Under the pieces are notes generated by a model. It had not been told where the DNA came from and made no database searches. It worked only from the letters and a program-made list of their open reading frames with translations. From positions 485,501-549,500 of the forward strand of contig CAJNDS010002046.1 in NCBI GenBank assembly GCA_905221605.1: a DNA stretch of 64,000 bases, in the 5' to 3' direction. The DNA comes from Symbiodinium natans. Taxonomy: Eukaryota; Sar; Dinophyceae; Suessiales; Symbiodiniaceae. A program made the translations under genes and the position numbers. This document shows, one piece after another, positions 28,089 to 38,210 of the stretch (positions within the stretch are counted from its first letter, which is position 1; every line of letters begins with the position of its first letter).

Positions 28089-28406
28089 TCATGGGCGACA
28101 GTCTCGATCTCTCTCTTCAGTTGCAATCTCTCGCAAGAACGACCACGCCATTCCTGCTAAAATGCTGCTCATGAAAACCAGCACTGCAAACAGGAACAAT
28201 TCCTGCTGCCATCTTCCTGAACTCAAAGCGTCCAGGGCACCACTGCTTGCTGCAACTGTCTGCTCTGCCATATGCTGAAGGTTCTGGAGGTTGCTGGCAC
28301 ACACTTCTCGCACAGACATGAAAACCATCATGCTCCATGGAAAAACCTTCGTCCATCCAGCTTGCTGTAGCATCATCGCACCCTGACTCAGGTGCTCCGC
28401 TACCAT
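28089..28406 (-). CDS. ORF0, small membrane protein of the copia element
   Basis: 105 codons, starting at the ATG made by the LTR/primer-binding-site junction (ATGG context) and stopping with TGA at 28089, seven bases before the polyprotein ATG. The sequence starts MVAEHLSQGAMMLQQAG and has a hydrophobic segment near the end (LFLFAVLVFMSSILAGMAW), then a charged tail. It may be a leader peptide, a membrane anchor fused to the polyprotein by frameshifting, or an independent product. It is in a different frame from the polyprotein. No homologue was recognised. Confidence 0.55.
   Translation of the reverse strand: MVAEHLSQGAMMLQQAGWTKVFPWSMMVFMSVREVCASNLQNLQHMAEQTVAASSGALDALSSGRWQQELFLFAVLVFMSSILAGMAWSFLREIATEERDRDCRP
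28394..28405 (-). promoter_or_regulatory. Primer-binding site of the recent copia element
   Basis: TGGTAGCGGAGC immediately after the 5' LTR with no spacer. The final A of the LTR plus TG of this site form an ATG that opens ORF0 (MVAEHL). Confidence 0.8.
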
Positions 28407-28605
28407 GTTGAAAAACGTGGTAAACATCATGGCTCACTTTTCCTACCACGCTCTAAAGGCAAAACAACTTTTCTCGCTTTCGACTCTTGAGCCTAAGCCT
28501 CCGGTGTCAAACTCGTTCTGCTCAGACTCAACATGCCTTAGGGCATTTGGTGTCTTTCCTACTGCACCCATTCACTGTACCTGGATACATGCTGTACACT
28601 TAACA
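28406..28605 (-). repeat. 5' LTR of the recent copia element
   Basis: 200 bp, identical to 17719-17918. On the element's strand it runs TGTTAAGTGTACAGC to GTTTTTCAACA. It contains GGCTCAAG, the last eight bases of the dinoflagellate spliced leader, in sense orientation. Confidence 0.95.
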
Positions 28606-28610
28606 CCCTA

Positions 28611-28806
28611 GCTGTACAGAGTGGCATCGACGTGAGGAGAAATAAAGAAGGAAATTTGTACAACGCGGTCACTCAGTCCGGCTCAGTGCACCTTACCGAT
28701 GAGGTGACCTCAATCGGTTTGACCTGACGTAGTGCCAGTTGGTTCTCTCACTCGCTGAAGAAAACAGAGGTAGTAGTCATGTTGAATGTGATGCATGAAA
28801 TTATCA
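28611..28806. other. LINE 3' flank or 3' UTR
   Basis: Between the copia target duplication and the last LINE frame. No poly-A, short tandem tail or target duplication was identified, so the LINE 3' end cannot be placed. Confidence 0.35.
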
Positions 28807-29328
28807 TCACAAAGCTCTGCGGATTGTTTGTCGTCCGTGGCCAAGAAACGCCAGGTATCGTCGAAATGACAAAGAAAACCTATAATGGCCACTCAGAGCG
28901 CTGGCCCCCAAATGAATGATGCCTGCCATGATGCGATATGGAATCCACTGAAGCGCAGAGCCTCTACGGCTAAAGGTAGGGATGCGTACAATTTCCCCGG
29001 CAGTGATCTGTATGCATACTCGATTCTTACGAGTACCCGTTCGGGTTCTGAGGTATCTAGGTAGGTGCACACAAACCCATTGCGGCAGCAGGATAAGCGC
29101 ACGAGTGTGACTTTGCATTGCCCAGTCTCGAAGACATGTGTTTAGCGAGCTGGTTTGGGGGGGGATTGGGATAGTGATACCCGCCTGCAAGGTACCTGAA
29201 TCCATGGTGTCATGAGAATTTGTGGGGATGTGATACCGACGGGCCTCCCAAACTCCATCGAAGACTGGGGCATCTGCATGAGCCTGTACATGGCAGAAAA
29301 ATTCGTGAGCGTCATGTTGTGATCGCAC
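28807..29328 (-). pseudogene. USP-like deubiquitinase, His-box half
   Basis: Begins SQHDAHEFFCH, matching the QQDAHEF box of ubiquitin-specific proteases, then about 125 residues later gives IIHLGASALSGHYRFSL, matching the histidine box (H-x-G...GHY) with the catalytic His. In between are PQWVCVHLPRYL (the USP strand that usually reads L.i.l.R) and RKNRVCIQITAGEIVRIPTF. All this follows the Cys-box half after a single frameshift near 29328-29335. Canonical zinc-binding CxxC pairs of full USPs are absent. Confidence 0.75.
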
Positions 29329-29329
29329 A

Positions 29330-29580
29330 TCAGTCCAGGTCTGTAGGGATGGGTCTCCATGCCAACATTCCTGCTACGTACGGATTAGCGAAATTGGCTT
29401 GTAAGATCCGCGCGAAAGCGGTTGCGGCTTGTCCAAAAACGTGTTGGGGAGTGCCTGGAGTGTGTGCAGCAACCCACAACCACGCTAAGATGGTAGAGTT
29501 CATGTAGCAAACGTTGTGTGGGTTATTAAGGGCCAGGCTACGGACTTTCATCGGAGGCATTGGCCAAGTGATTCCGCCAA
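29330..29580 (-). pseudogene. USP-like deubiquitinase, Cys-box half
   Basis: Read on the minus strand, PPMKVRSLALNNPHNVCYMN then STILAWLWVA. LNNPHNVCYMNS matches the cysteine box of ubiquitin-specific proteases (GLxNxGNTCYMNS), with the catalytic Cys in place and a hydrophobic helix after it. The frame ends at 29330 and the domain resumes in another frame at 29328. In USPs the Cys attacks the ubiquitin-substrate isopeptide bond. Confidence 0.7.
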
Positions 29581-31012
29581 GGGGAATATCTGCATGCGCG
29601 GCTGGTGGATTCGGAGTCCTAGAAGCTGCAGCGCCGCCACCCCTTGCAAGCGTAGCAGGGCTTGGTGTAAGCTGTGAGCTCCCGGTTGTCGCAGACCGAC
29701 TTCTGCCACGAACGTGAGCTGATGCCCAGTCAGCTCGGCTGCCAATCGTCTCGTTGCTTGCATCCGATAGAGAGCGCCCTGATGCACGCAGCTCTTGCTG
29801 ATGGTCTGAACAAGCTGCTCGAGCTCCGCTTGTAGGATCCCATGTCCCGTCACGACCTCCAGGGATTCCGTAGTCGAGTTCCACTTCAGGAAGTTCCAGT
29901 TGCCCTCGGCGGATATCCAACCCTGCTTCATGACCACTTCCTTGAACTTGTCCTGCTCCATGACCTTCTTGCTGCGATCCAGCAACTCCGCGCATATAGA
30001 TTGAAGTACAGTCACTCGAAGTGACATCGTAGGCTTCTCGCTGGACTCCATTTTCTCCTTCCATGCCTGGCTCACCTGAGATAGCACCGGAAGGATGTTC
30101 TCCTTCTCGCCCGGCTTGTTTTGGAACGTAAAAAGTAGAGTTGTGTCTTGGTTGAGCCGCATGAGTTGCTGCTCGTGCCTCAGCATCAGTTTGAGCATGG
30201 CTTTTGCCGCGGGGTCCTGGGCCGAGGTGTCCTCGAAGCTCCAACGGTCCCCTTGTTGCTGTGGCCTGTCTCTGCCCTTGCCTCGACCCTTCGATCCTTT
30301 CTGGCCGCCTTGCTTCTTGCTGGCATTGGCTTGTCGCGTTGATGCCACCGCCGGTCTCTTGTTGGGAGGGCCAGTCTCCGAGCCCATGGGCGTGTTGGAG
30401 GCAGTGCTCAACGACGGAAGCATTTCTCCGTACATGTTCTTCAGTTCGTCCAGAGAGTCCATGGTCCTGATCAGGATTGTCATTGTAAAACTGGAGCATA
30501 GCTATGCCGGGATGCACCGCATGAAGATGGGTCCTGGTGGAGTTGGCTTGGCACCAGGGGCAGATTGCAGCTGCTTGCGCAAGAAAGGTCTCGTCGTGCA
30601 TGAGCTCTTTGCGATAAGACCAGAAACATGGGTGGTGTGACAGGCAGTGAAGCATGTATGCTCGAGCATCTGAGGCGGGGGCCATACATATGGTGCATTG
30701 ACTCGCCTGCCTGAGGCACCACTTTGGGTCTCGGAGGACATGCCACCACTTGGGGGGTTCAGATGAGGGGGGGAGCGTGTTGAAGATAGCGGGGTTCAAG
30801 TTTCGCTTAAGGGGTTCCCCACTTGCAACATGCTGTAGGTGTACCCGACGCCACTTGCGTTGCGTGTGTCCCAGTCGCAGGGTGTGTGTGTGCGTGTGTG
30901 TGTGCGTTGTGTCAAGAATCGCCTGGCTTGATGGGTAACGTATCATCTCCCTTCCATTCCCTTCGCAGCACGCATATTTGCCAGATAACTGTGCACTTGC
31001 CGATATGTGCAC
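29548..31012 (-). pseudogene. LINE zinc-finger and lysine-rich helical segment
   Basis: From 31012 to about 30490: CTICMAPASDARAYMLHC, HHPCFWSYRKELMH and AICPWCQANSTRTHLHAVH, further Cys/His pairs. A (TG)n/(CA)n microsatellite inserted near 30880-30910 disrupts the start. From 30483 in another frame: MDSLDELKNMYGEMLPSL, a GSKGRGKGRDRPQQQ basic stretch, then helical text such as LKLMLRHEQQLMRLNQDTT. Composition and lysine-rich helices show which frame is genuine on each side of the frameshift near 30480. Confidence 0.6.
30880..30912. repeat. (GT)n microsatellite within the LINE
   Basis: GTGTGTGTGCGTGTGTGTGTGC-type run that translates as a Thr-His repeat within the zinc-finger frame, evidence of post-insertion decay. 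Confidence 0.8.
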
Positions 31013-31018
31013 GGCAGT

Positions 31019-31993
31019 TTAGCAAGGAGAAACAGCTCCAGCTTTGGCCACCCCTCCATCCAAAGTTGCCAAGGTTCCCGATCTGTTCCAAACATCGGAA
31101 TGTATCCTTTGGTAATGTAGCTTCATTTTGCCATCTCCTATCCATTGCTCACAGTATGCACAGTTATGTTTGAGGCGTTCACACGCAGCAGGGAATGAGA
31201 TCATGGCCATCCACCCACACCGAAGCATGAAGTGACGTAGTGGGGATTGTTGAACCAGGGGTCTTTCGTCGAGAATTTCGAGGCTGTGTGTTTGCAGGGC
31301 TGAAGTCGCCGAGAGGCTTGGTTCGGGCGGTAATGGAGAGGTGACCTCTGTTCCTGACAGTGTGCCATCCTGACACGCAAGCCACATGAGGGCGCAGCAG
31401 TTTGTCTGGATATGAGTTTGTAAGGCCTGCCACGTCATGAATTCTCGCCTACAGTGCCTGCATTTGGGTACATCTTCACAGCTGTGAACATGCCGATCAA
31501 AGCGGGTAAAGGGTGGGGGGAGGGGTTTGTCGTGTTCGTCGTTGTGGTGGATCTTCAAAGCTCCGAGGTGAGCAAATGAGCAAAGGACAGTAGGCATGTG
31601 GGACATGTAAAAATGGCAGGTGAGGACCGGCTGGCGCCACATTCCCCCCTCCCTAGGTTTGAGGAGTGTGCTGTTGGCATCTGGCGCCGTGTGTGCATGT
31701 TTTTCGTTTTTGCCCGTCCAGTAATGTACCGCGTCTCGGAAGTTCTCTATGTGTGTTTCAAGTGTTGTAAGTAGGCGCGGTGTGTTCATCATCGGGTCAG
31801 GACTGCAACGCATTGCCTGGTCGAGACTGTCAAATCGCTGCTGGAGCAGGGCTGTCAAATCGCTGCTGGAGCAGCGTCGTAGAGTCGTGTGTGATGTGTA
31901 CAGGACATGAGGCGATTGCGCGCAGGTGTCTAGCACAGCAAGATCGAATGGACTTGAGCTCGTCACGGCCCAACCCGACGGCGTGTAGGCCAT
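31019..31993 (-). pseudogene. LINE C2H2 zinc-finger segment
   Basis: About 324 residues following the reverse transcriptase. Finger 1: KCRHCRREFMTWQALQTH followed by IQTNC. Finger 2: NCAYCEQWIGDG, then HYQRIH. Such fingers after reverse transcriptase are usual in LINEs and bind nucleic acid. The frame stops at TAA 31019 and reopens directly in the same frame, so the stop is probably a point mutation in a once longer protein. Confidence 0.7.
31827..31876. repeat. 25-bp tandem duplication in the LINE
   Basis: CTGTCAAATCGCTGCTGGAG plus five bases is repeated directly at 31827 and 31852. Because 25 is not a multiple of 3, it shifts the frame; the reverse-transcriptase frame ends here and the zinc-finger frame continues on the other side with the same peptide (LLQQRFDS) in both. 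Confidence 0.85.
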
Positions 31994-34076
31994 GTTGCAG
32001 GGAGGTCCAAACGCATGTTCGCCAGAGCCTTAGCCTTTGCGAAAGGTTCAGGGTATGTTTGCCCTGTAAGATTCGTTGAAGTCGGCGCCTTTGGGTCTCC
32101 GCTTGTTGGATCCTGTAGCGAACCGTCGCCTTAGTAGCAAAGTTGCCAAAAGAAATGATCGTACCAAGGTATTTGGTTTCAGTGTGAATCGGTATGGAAA
32201 GCAAGCGGCCCGATTCCGTTTTTGCGTAAAAATGCGGTTTCCCCTCAAGGTATCTCGCGCGTGCCCGCAGCCATTGCTTTCCAGAGTGCCCACGGACGTC
32301 AATAATTAATGCTGATTTCAGGCTGTTGATTTTCATTCCAAATTCTTCAAGCACAGTGAACAACGCATCAATGGCTCGCAGCATGAACTTGAGGTCGGCA
32401 ACAGAATGAAAGACCCATTTGCCTAAAATGTCATCGGCGAAGAAGGTGGAGTTTTGTCTCACCCATTCCTGGCCGAGACGCTGTTCCAGGAGAGTCATGA
32501 CTCGGCTGGTAATGGCATTCCAGAGAGTCGGAGACATGGGACATCCCTGTCGGAGTCCTCTTCCACATCTAACGCAGCTTGTTTTGTTTGCACTCCTGAG
32601 GTGATAAGCAATACCGTTATGCCACTGAGTGATCAGCCCCACCAGGGCCTGTGGCAAATTCGATTGCTCCAAGGACGTGCGTAGCTGATGCCTGTCCACT
32701 CGGTCAAAGGCCTGACTCATGTCAAGTGCCAGAATGGCACCCCCAGCACTCGTTGTGGCTTCCAAGCCTTTTTTCTTCTCTCGGACATTGCGTTGTTGGG
32801 CTCGAAGGACTTCCTTAACCATTTGACAATGGTGCACCGCACGCAAGACGGCTACTTCCAGGAGTCGTCCTGGAGTATAGGCAAACTGAGGTTGCTGCCA
32901 TACCATCTCGTTGATCCAAGGTGAGAGCCTCTGCTGGAGTGCTTTAGCTATGCTCTTACCTCCACAGTCTTGAAGTGCCATAGGTCTTAGGTTCTCGGGT
33001 TTGTTCGGTGGTTTCCCCGGCTTTGGTAACCAGGTTATCCACGCGTGTGTCCAAAGCTCCGGAAGGGTGCCCGTTGAAATGCTGCGATGGAATATTTCGG
33101 CGAGGTGTGGCGCCAGGAGGTGCGAAAGGTATTTCCAGGCCGATGTGGGCGCAAGTTGCCTCGGAGCACTTTTCATCGGTTTAAGCAGACTAAGGGTTTG
33201 TTGGATTTCCTTAGCGTCGATACTGACAGGTTCGTGGTGGTGGGGTACCGTGATCGCCGGTGCCTTCGAGAGAAAGAGATCTTGGCAGAAGTCAGTAAGG
33301 TTTCGTGGTTCTTGCGCCGAGGTAAGGATGTTGTTGTTGTTGCCTCGGAGCTGGACCTTTCTACGTTCCTGTTGTGGCGCCAGCCGTCTAATCACCTCGT
33401 AAAGTTCACGCTGTTTACCTGCTTTGGCCGCACGTTCTGCAATTTCGATCTGTTCGAGGTAAAGTTGCCGGCGTCGTTGTTTCCCTTCTTTGTGAAAATG
33501 GGTGTGCAATTTTTGAAAACGGCACTGCTGATGCCATGCCCGGAAAAGATCACTTGCGTTTTCTATTAAGAGGTAACGTATGGCGGCCTCTCGCGCCAGG
33601 CGTCTGGCCGTCCACATGTCAGCCACCGTCTGTTGAGATTCCTCCATTTGCCAGGGCTTACGCGGTTGCTCTCCGACTTTTCGAGGGAAGATTTCGCAGC
33701 ACTTTTCAAGTAGCATTGCGTTGAGGCTCGTGGGTGTATGCTCAGAGGCAATCGCCAGGGCCGAGGTGACCTCCGACTCCAGCTGGACAAACTTTTCGGT
33801 GTGGTGCTGAGCGGCTTGTAGCAGTGCCTGTTTGTCATAGTTGGGGGCAGGTGGTGGAGTCTTCTGAAAAAGTCTAAACGGAATGGTGCCATGGATTCCA
33901 AGGTGCCTACCACCTCCCCCATTCAAAGAGTTTGATGGTGTTGTCCGCTTTGGTTCGTCTTGCTTCAGGATCAGCTGCTCTGCGTTTGGTGAGAATAAAA
34001 TCAATTTGAGTGGCCGCAGTTTCCGATTTGAATGTGGCTGCCAATCCAGGTGGGCCCCATGTGTTGAGGGCAACAA
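31830..34076 (-). pseudogene. LINE reverse transcriptase
   Basis: Frame of 748 codons; true coding probably begins near 33920, joined to the endonuclease by a frameshift in GGGGG at about 33915. Motifs: TWLPKPGKP (about 360), RPMALQDCGGKSIAKAL, ALDMSQAFDRVDRHQL (about 450, catalytic D), GLRQGCPMSPTLWNAI (about 510) and FADDILGKW (about 545, the YxDD-box as FADD). This is the non-LTR type. It copies the element's RNA at the nicked target. The end is corrupted by a 25-bp tandem duplication at 31827-31876. Confidence 0.9.
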
Positions 34077-35157
34077 GTCCGTGCGCCTCTAGGATCGCAT
34101 CAAAGGTAGTATGGTCTGGCGGGGGGGTAGCTTTGGTTATAACTCCCTTGCCAACTCTGTTTTCCGCCGTCATGAGTGGTGTGTTAAAATCTCCCATCAT
34201 AAGCAGTGTGTTACGCACGGCAAGATGACAAATCGTCTGATTCAGCTTCGTCCAAATTTTATCACGTTGATGGAGAAGTTTTGGCACTGGTGTGGCGGTA
34301 TTCCATACGTGCTGATAGACGTTTAGAATGTCCACGCGATGACTTTTGAACTCAAGTTTGACCCATAGAAGTCTACCTTCATGAATGGCGGAGTATCGTA
34401 TACGGTCTGCCGGAAGGAGTGTCCGGGAAATAAGCGTCATAACACCGGTATTACGGTCACGTGCATGTCCCGAACAGACAATGTGCCAGTTGCCGGCCTG
34501 GAACTGCTGCTCCAATGTCCACCCAGTTTCCTGGAGGCATATGATATCCCAAGGGTGTGGTGGGTGATTCGCCCATGTAAGGAATTCATCATATGCACTT
34601 GTCGAGAGCATGCCGACATTGAGAGAAAGCACATGGAGCCTACGGCCCTGGTGGGATGCTCGTTGAGGGTGATGCGTAGACTGACCGGATGACCTAGGAG
34701 CGGGGTTCTCTTCAGCCCCCAAGGTCGAAGGGGTATGCCATTTCCCTTTATACCATGTGCCTCCATGTAGTAAAGCTCGGGCACGAGCTCTGCGGAATGC
34801 CCGCTTCCTTATCCAGGAAAAGGTGTTGGGGGTGCCCCCACTCTGCATGGTTTCTTCGGGCGTCAGATCCAGGTCTGCCATAAGCGTCGGGTGCTCCCTG
34901 TACGCTTGACCTCTCGATGCTTGGTTTCTCCTTGTTGTTTGGGAGTCGTCGAATTTCGTGTCTGGTAGTCGCTTGTGTTTCCTGAGAGCCAGGCCCTTGT
35001 ATTCGCCAGACCTCCGTAGGCCGTACTTGCGAATATCTTTGGCTTCAGCAGTGACAGGGCAATCACTGCAACCCTCACCCCCAGCGCACATGTGCAGAGA
35101 AAGCACCATTCTGCGAGGCCCAGGCGGCCTCCAATTGGTGTAGTTGATGTGCGCCAC
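33907..35157 (-). pseudogene. LINE AP-endonuclease domain
   Basis: A frame of 416 residues. A basic Cys-containing N-terminus (CSDCPV) leads to an exonuclease-endonuclease-phosphatase fold: LHVLSLNVGML (strand 1, N), ICLQETGW (catalytic E), LLMMGDFNTP (D, N) and TQIDFILTKR (D). In LINEs this enzyme nicks target DNA to prime reverse transcription. The canonical C-terminal SDH-type block is not visible in this frame, because the frame runs out at TAG 33907 in a G-run and coding continues in the reverse-transcriptase frame. Confidence 0.85.
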
Positions 35158-35786
35158 CCGGACTTGGGACCGGGCAAGCTCCTAATTCGTACTAGGTGTG
35201 TGTGTGTGGCAGACATACTGGTGATGTAACGCTGTCCGCTCGCGTTTCGTGGCGGATTTGATAATGCATGCTTTGTGGTCCCCCCGCGCGCGCAGAACCA
35301 ACCAACCAAGTTATGAGCTTTAAACATCGCAACTACTGAGGCCGCAGCGAGCTGCTTCCCCTGGCTGGAGCCAAAGTCGTATGACCTCCATGGCGGCAGG
35401 AAGCGGCGATGAGCGACAGCTTTGGGTCTAGAACTTCGCATTTCGCCAGTTGGACCTGTTCCAGGTGTGCTTGGGGTGCCGGAGCGGTCTGCAGTACCGA
35501 TGCTGAGAGTAGGCATGACGATTCCACTCCTGCACTTGATTTTGGGTTTTTGCTCGCATGGCGGTTTCAAACACTTCTGGTCGATCGTCAGGCGCGGGAG
35601 TGCATTCGTTCCACCGCCTGGGCAAAATGGAAGGCTGCTGCCCGCTTTGTCCAGCTGGGTGCTGGAACATTGGCTCCGTCTTGGTGCGCCTGCTGTGTCT
35701 CCCCTCGAGTGGCCCTTGTTGCAAGCTGCGCCCGCCTGGGAAAAGTGGGGCCCGGATCAAGGGAGGGAAAGGGGGAGTCAACAAGA

Positions 35787-36302
35787 TTAGGCAGGGAGGA
35801 GACGGGCTCGAAGGAATGTATTTGAGGAGTCGCAACTTAGGGGAGGGGCTAGTGTTCCCTGAAGTGGGAGGGGAGGTGTGTGTGGAAGGTCCAAAACAAC
35901 GTCAGGTGGCTGTATGTCCTCGCACACGCTCATGGTAGCATAGGCCCGGAACCAAAGCTGGGTGGCAGCCACTATGAGTCTACGGTGTGTCTGCGTGAGC
36001 AGGTGGTTCTTCCATGCTGCCAGTCCCTCTTGCCTTGTATTGCAGAGGAAACAATGCGTCGTGCTTCTCCACAGTCTCTGCTCAACCACCGGCACCCAGA
36101 GCATCTGCATAGCGTCCGCGACTTTCGCCTCAGTAACGCCCTCCTCGAGAACTCCAGGGATGACATAGCGATTTTGCATTGCCTGAAGCTGGTTCTCTGC
36201 GTAGTCAGGTTGCAGTTCGATGTCCTCATCCTTCACCTTCTTGCTGGTGGCCATGTCCCCCACACCCTGGGTTTCCGTGTTCTCGTCCTCCATGTCGTCC
36301 AA
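35787..36302 (-). pseudogene. Zinc-finger ORF upstream of the LINE
   Basis: About 171 residues starting MDDMEDENTETQGVGD, acidic at first, then THCFLCNTRQEGLAAWKN with HLLTQTHRR, a C2H2 finger of the U1/matrin type. The C-terminus is proline-rich. LINE ORF1 proteins often carry such nucleic-acid-binding fingers, and it lies directly upstream of the endonuclease frame. Coding text seems to extend further upstream in other frames (36226-36790), so limits are uncertain. Confidence 0.45.
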
Positions 36303-36942
36303 GGTGGGCTCTTGCGCAGGTGCTCGTGTCCTCCTGCAACGTCAGGCCGCATGGCTTGATGGTGGCATCTTCGGCGGTGCCTCCTCGCTGTCGACGTGCC
36401 GGCGGGGGCCTTGGCGGGATCCTGCGCACGGAGACGGTCTCCGTTGAAGAAGTGGCCCTCTCAGGGGCCGGGTCGCCACGAATCGCCTTTGGTGGTTTGG
36501 GCAGTTTCTGCACCATCGCACTGTGCTGCCCATTGCCGCATTGCCGCCCACTCTCCCTCGAGCCTGAGGCTGGTACCAGCTTTTATGGTTCCAGGGGAAG
36601 CGCTCGGGCTTCCACTCCGATAGGTGAGCTCACCTGCCGGTGTCCGTTCCGGCATACGAAACCGGGTTGGTGGCCGACATGCCTGGCGTGTCTTCGCAGC
36701 CGGTGACTCCCCCATCTTCTTTGAGCCGAACTCTCCCACGCAACTCTCCCACGCAATTGTCCGCTTGGTCCCAACTTGTATTGCCAACTAACTTGATCAT
36801 CATGCAACTTCCTGCTGCGTTCAACTGAGAGTTAGGTAAAGTTGAGTGAAAACCGCGGTGCTTGAATGCTGGCCTGGCCTCGTCCATGCGTCTGTGCGAT
36901 CGCAGTGGTGGGTGCCTGGCAGAATGCTCAATTGCGTCACAT

Positions 36943-37773
36943 TTAGAATTTAGAATAAATCATGATAGTGAGTGGTGGTCCACTTGCACTATGTTCCTGT
37001 TTTTCTCTCAGGAGCTCGGCATGCGACTTGGCTCGGGATCTTTGAGTGGTGTGATGCAAGAACATCACGACAGCTGCCTTTTGTGACTGACAGTCGAGAA
37101 AGGAGAAAGTTAAAAAGGAGAAAGATCGGTTCCCGCGGGTCCACCTTAGTAGAGGTCCGCAGCTCTGCACATGGAGCCGTGCTTCGCTCTGCGCGTCACA
37201 TGCCACTGCTTGCGGCCGAGTCAGATCAGGGCGCACTTCCACTGTCTGCTGTAGCGCGCTTGCGGCCCCATCTCCACCCCAAGCACAGCCATGTTGCGCC
37301 GTTGGAGTCCTTGTAGAGGACGAAATGTCCCTTGTGATCGGGCACATGTGGACACCATGCACCGACCTACCGTGAATTCTGAGGTCCAACCCGGCTGGTG
37401 CAAAAGCTCCCCTGGGTCGTATCGTAGTCCCTGCTGCCGCAGCCACCGGAGCAGGCGGAGGTGGGCCTCCTGCATTCGCCGGGGTCGGCGGAGGTGGCCC
37501 GCATGCGCGGCGAGATGCATTGCCAAAACTCTGTGGTCCAATGACAGGCGGCGATGGTCCCCCCGGCGTGGCTTGATTGGCTGCATGGCTTGCTGGCGTG
37601 GCTTGCACCTGCTGCTTGGCGGTCGGCCGAGCGGCTGCGTTGCCTCCTGTTCCCTCATGCGCCATAATCTCACGCACGCACTCCCATACGGTATCAACAT
37701 CTCCATGCTCATCGAGTGCCGGTGGGCCCAGAGGGCGCGCGCGGCTGTTGTCCGCCATGGCTTCCCTCTGCAA
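36943..37773 (-). CDS. Hypothetical Pro/Ala-rich protein
   Basis: A 276-codon frame. A plausible start is the internal MADNSRARPLGPPALDEHG, followed by VDTVWECVREIMAHEGTGG and then a Pro/Ala/Gly-rich low-complexity linker. It resembles the N-terminus of a retroelement Gag/ORF1 and precedes the LINE in the same orientation, so it may be the 5' part of that element or of another one. No domain was recognised. Confidence 0.3.
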   Translation of the reverse strand: MQREAMADNSRARPLGPPALDEHGDVDTVWECVREIMAHEGTGGNAAARPTAKQQVQATPASHAANQATPGGPSPPVIGPQSFGNASRRACGPPPPTPANAGGPPPPAPVAAAAGTTIRPRGAFAPAGLDLRIHGRSVHGVHMCPITRDISSSTRTPTAQHGCAWGGDGAASALQQTVEVRPDLTRPQAVACDAQSEARLHVQSCGPLLRWTRGNRSFSFLTFSFLDCQSQKAAVVMFLHHTTQRSRAKSHAELLREKQEHSASGPPLTIMIYSKF

Positions 37774-38210
37774 GCAGATGTGGCTTCCTCACCCCTTTTA
37801 GTTAAAGAGACTTTCCCAAATGAGATAAAAATTCGGTCAGTGGAGGTGTCTCTATCTTTATGACAGTTTTGCTTGGGGGGGCGGGGAGCGGCAGAGCCCT
37901 GCAGCTGCATGCACAGACTGGAATGCGGCTCGTGCCATGTTCCGTGGAGCCCGGAGCAAGGTGCAGGGAGCAAGGCACACTGAAGAAGGGCGGCCTTCTC
38001 GTCCCAGAACGAAGATTCTGCGCCCAAAAGGCGCCATAGCCCAGACCTGTCAAAACAACATGGAATCACTTCAGATACGACTATGTCGTGAAGTACATGA
38101 GGTAGGTGGGTGTCCCAAGCTCTGCAGAGCCCGTGGCACGGACTCATGCTTGAATGGTTGCGTGGCCTGACAGAGGCAGTGGGCAAGGAAACACGATGGA
38201 TGGAAGGCTG

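Larger units (their letters stand above)
17719..28605 (-). mobile_element. Full-length Ty1/copia retrotransposon, recent
   Basis: 10,887 bp read on the minus strand. Direct LTRs of 200 bp at 17719-17918 and 28406-28605 show no difference, start TG and end CA on the element's strand, and are flanked by the perfect 5-bp target duplication CCCTA (17714-17718, 28606-28610). Contents in order: primer-binding site, a small membrane ORF0 (28089-28406), a 2.5-kb-codon polyprotein (20594-28081) in copia order (Gag, protease, integrase, reverse transcriptase, RNase H), and an extra coiled-coil membrane protein (18467-20467) before the 3' LTR. Identical LTRs plus intact frames imply very recent insertion and probable competence. 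Confidence 0.97.
28807..36302 (-). mobile_element. Decayed LINE with C-terminal deubiquitinase-like domain
   Basis: Read on the minus strand: an ORF1-like zinc-finger frame (35787-36302), AP endonuclease (33907-35157), reverse transcriptase (31830-34076), C2H2 zinc fingers (31019-31993 and about 30500-31012), a Lys-rich helical segment (29548-30483) and a ubiquitin-specific-protease-like region (28807 to about 29570). Frames change at least four times and there is an in-frame TAA at 31019-31021, so it is not functional as read. The outer limits are not defined: no target duplication or poly-A tail was identified. The recent copia element inserted just beyond its 3' side. Confidence 0.8.

Noticed and set aside
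29548-30480. The continuous frame of 29330-31012 as one 560-residue protein
   Set aside because: Its middle part is Gly/Arg/Gln-rich shadow text. The frame of 29548-30483 gives far more natural helical protein there, so the real coding path changes frame.
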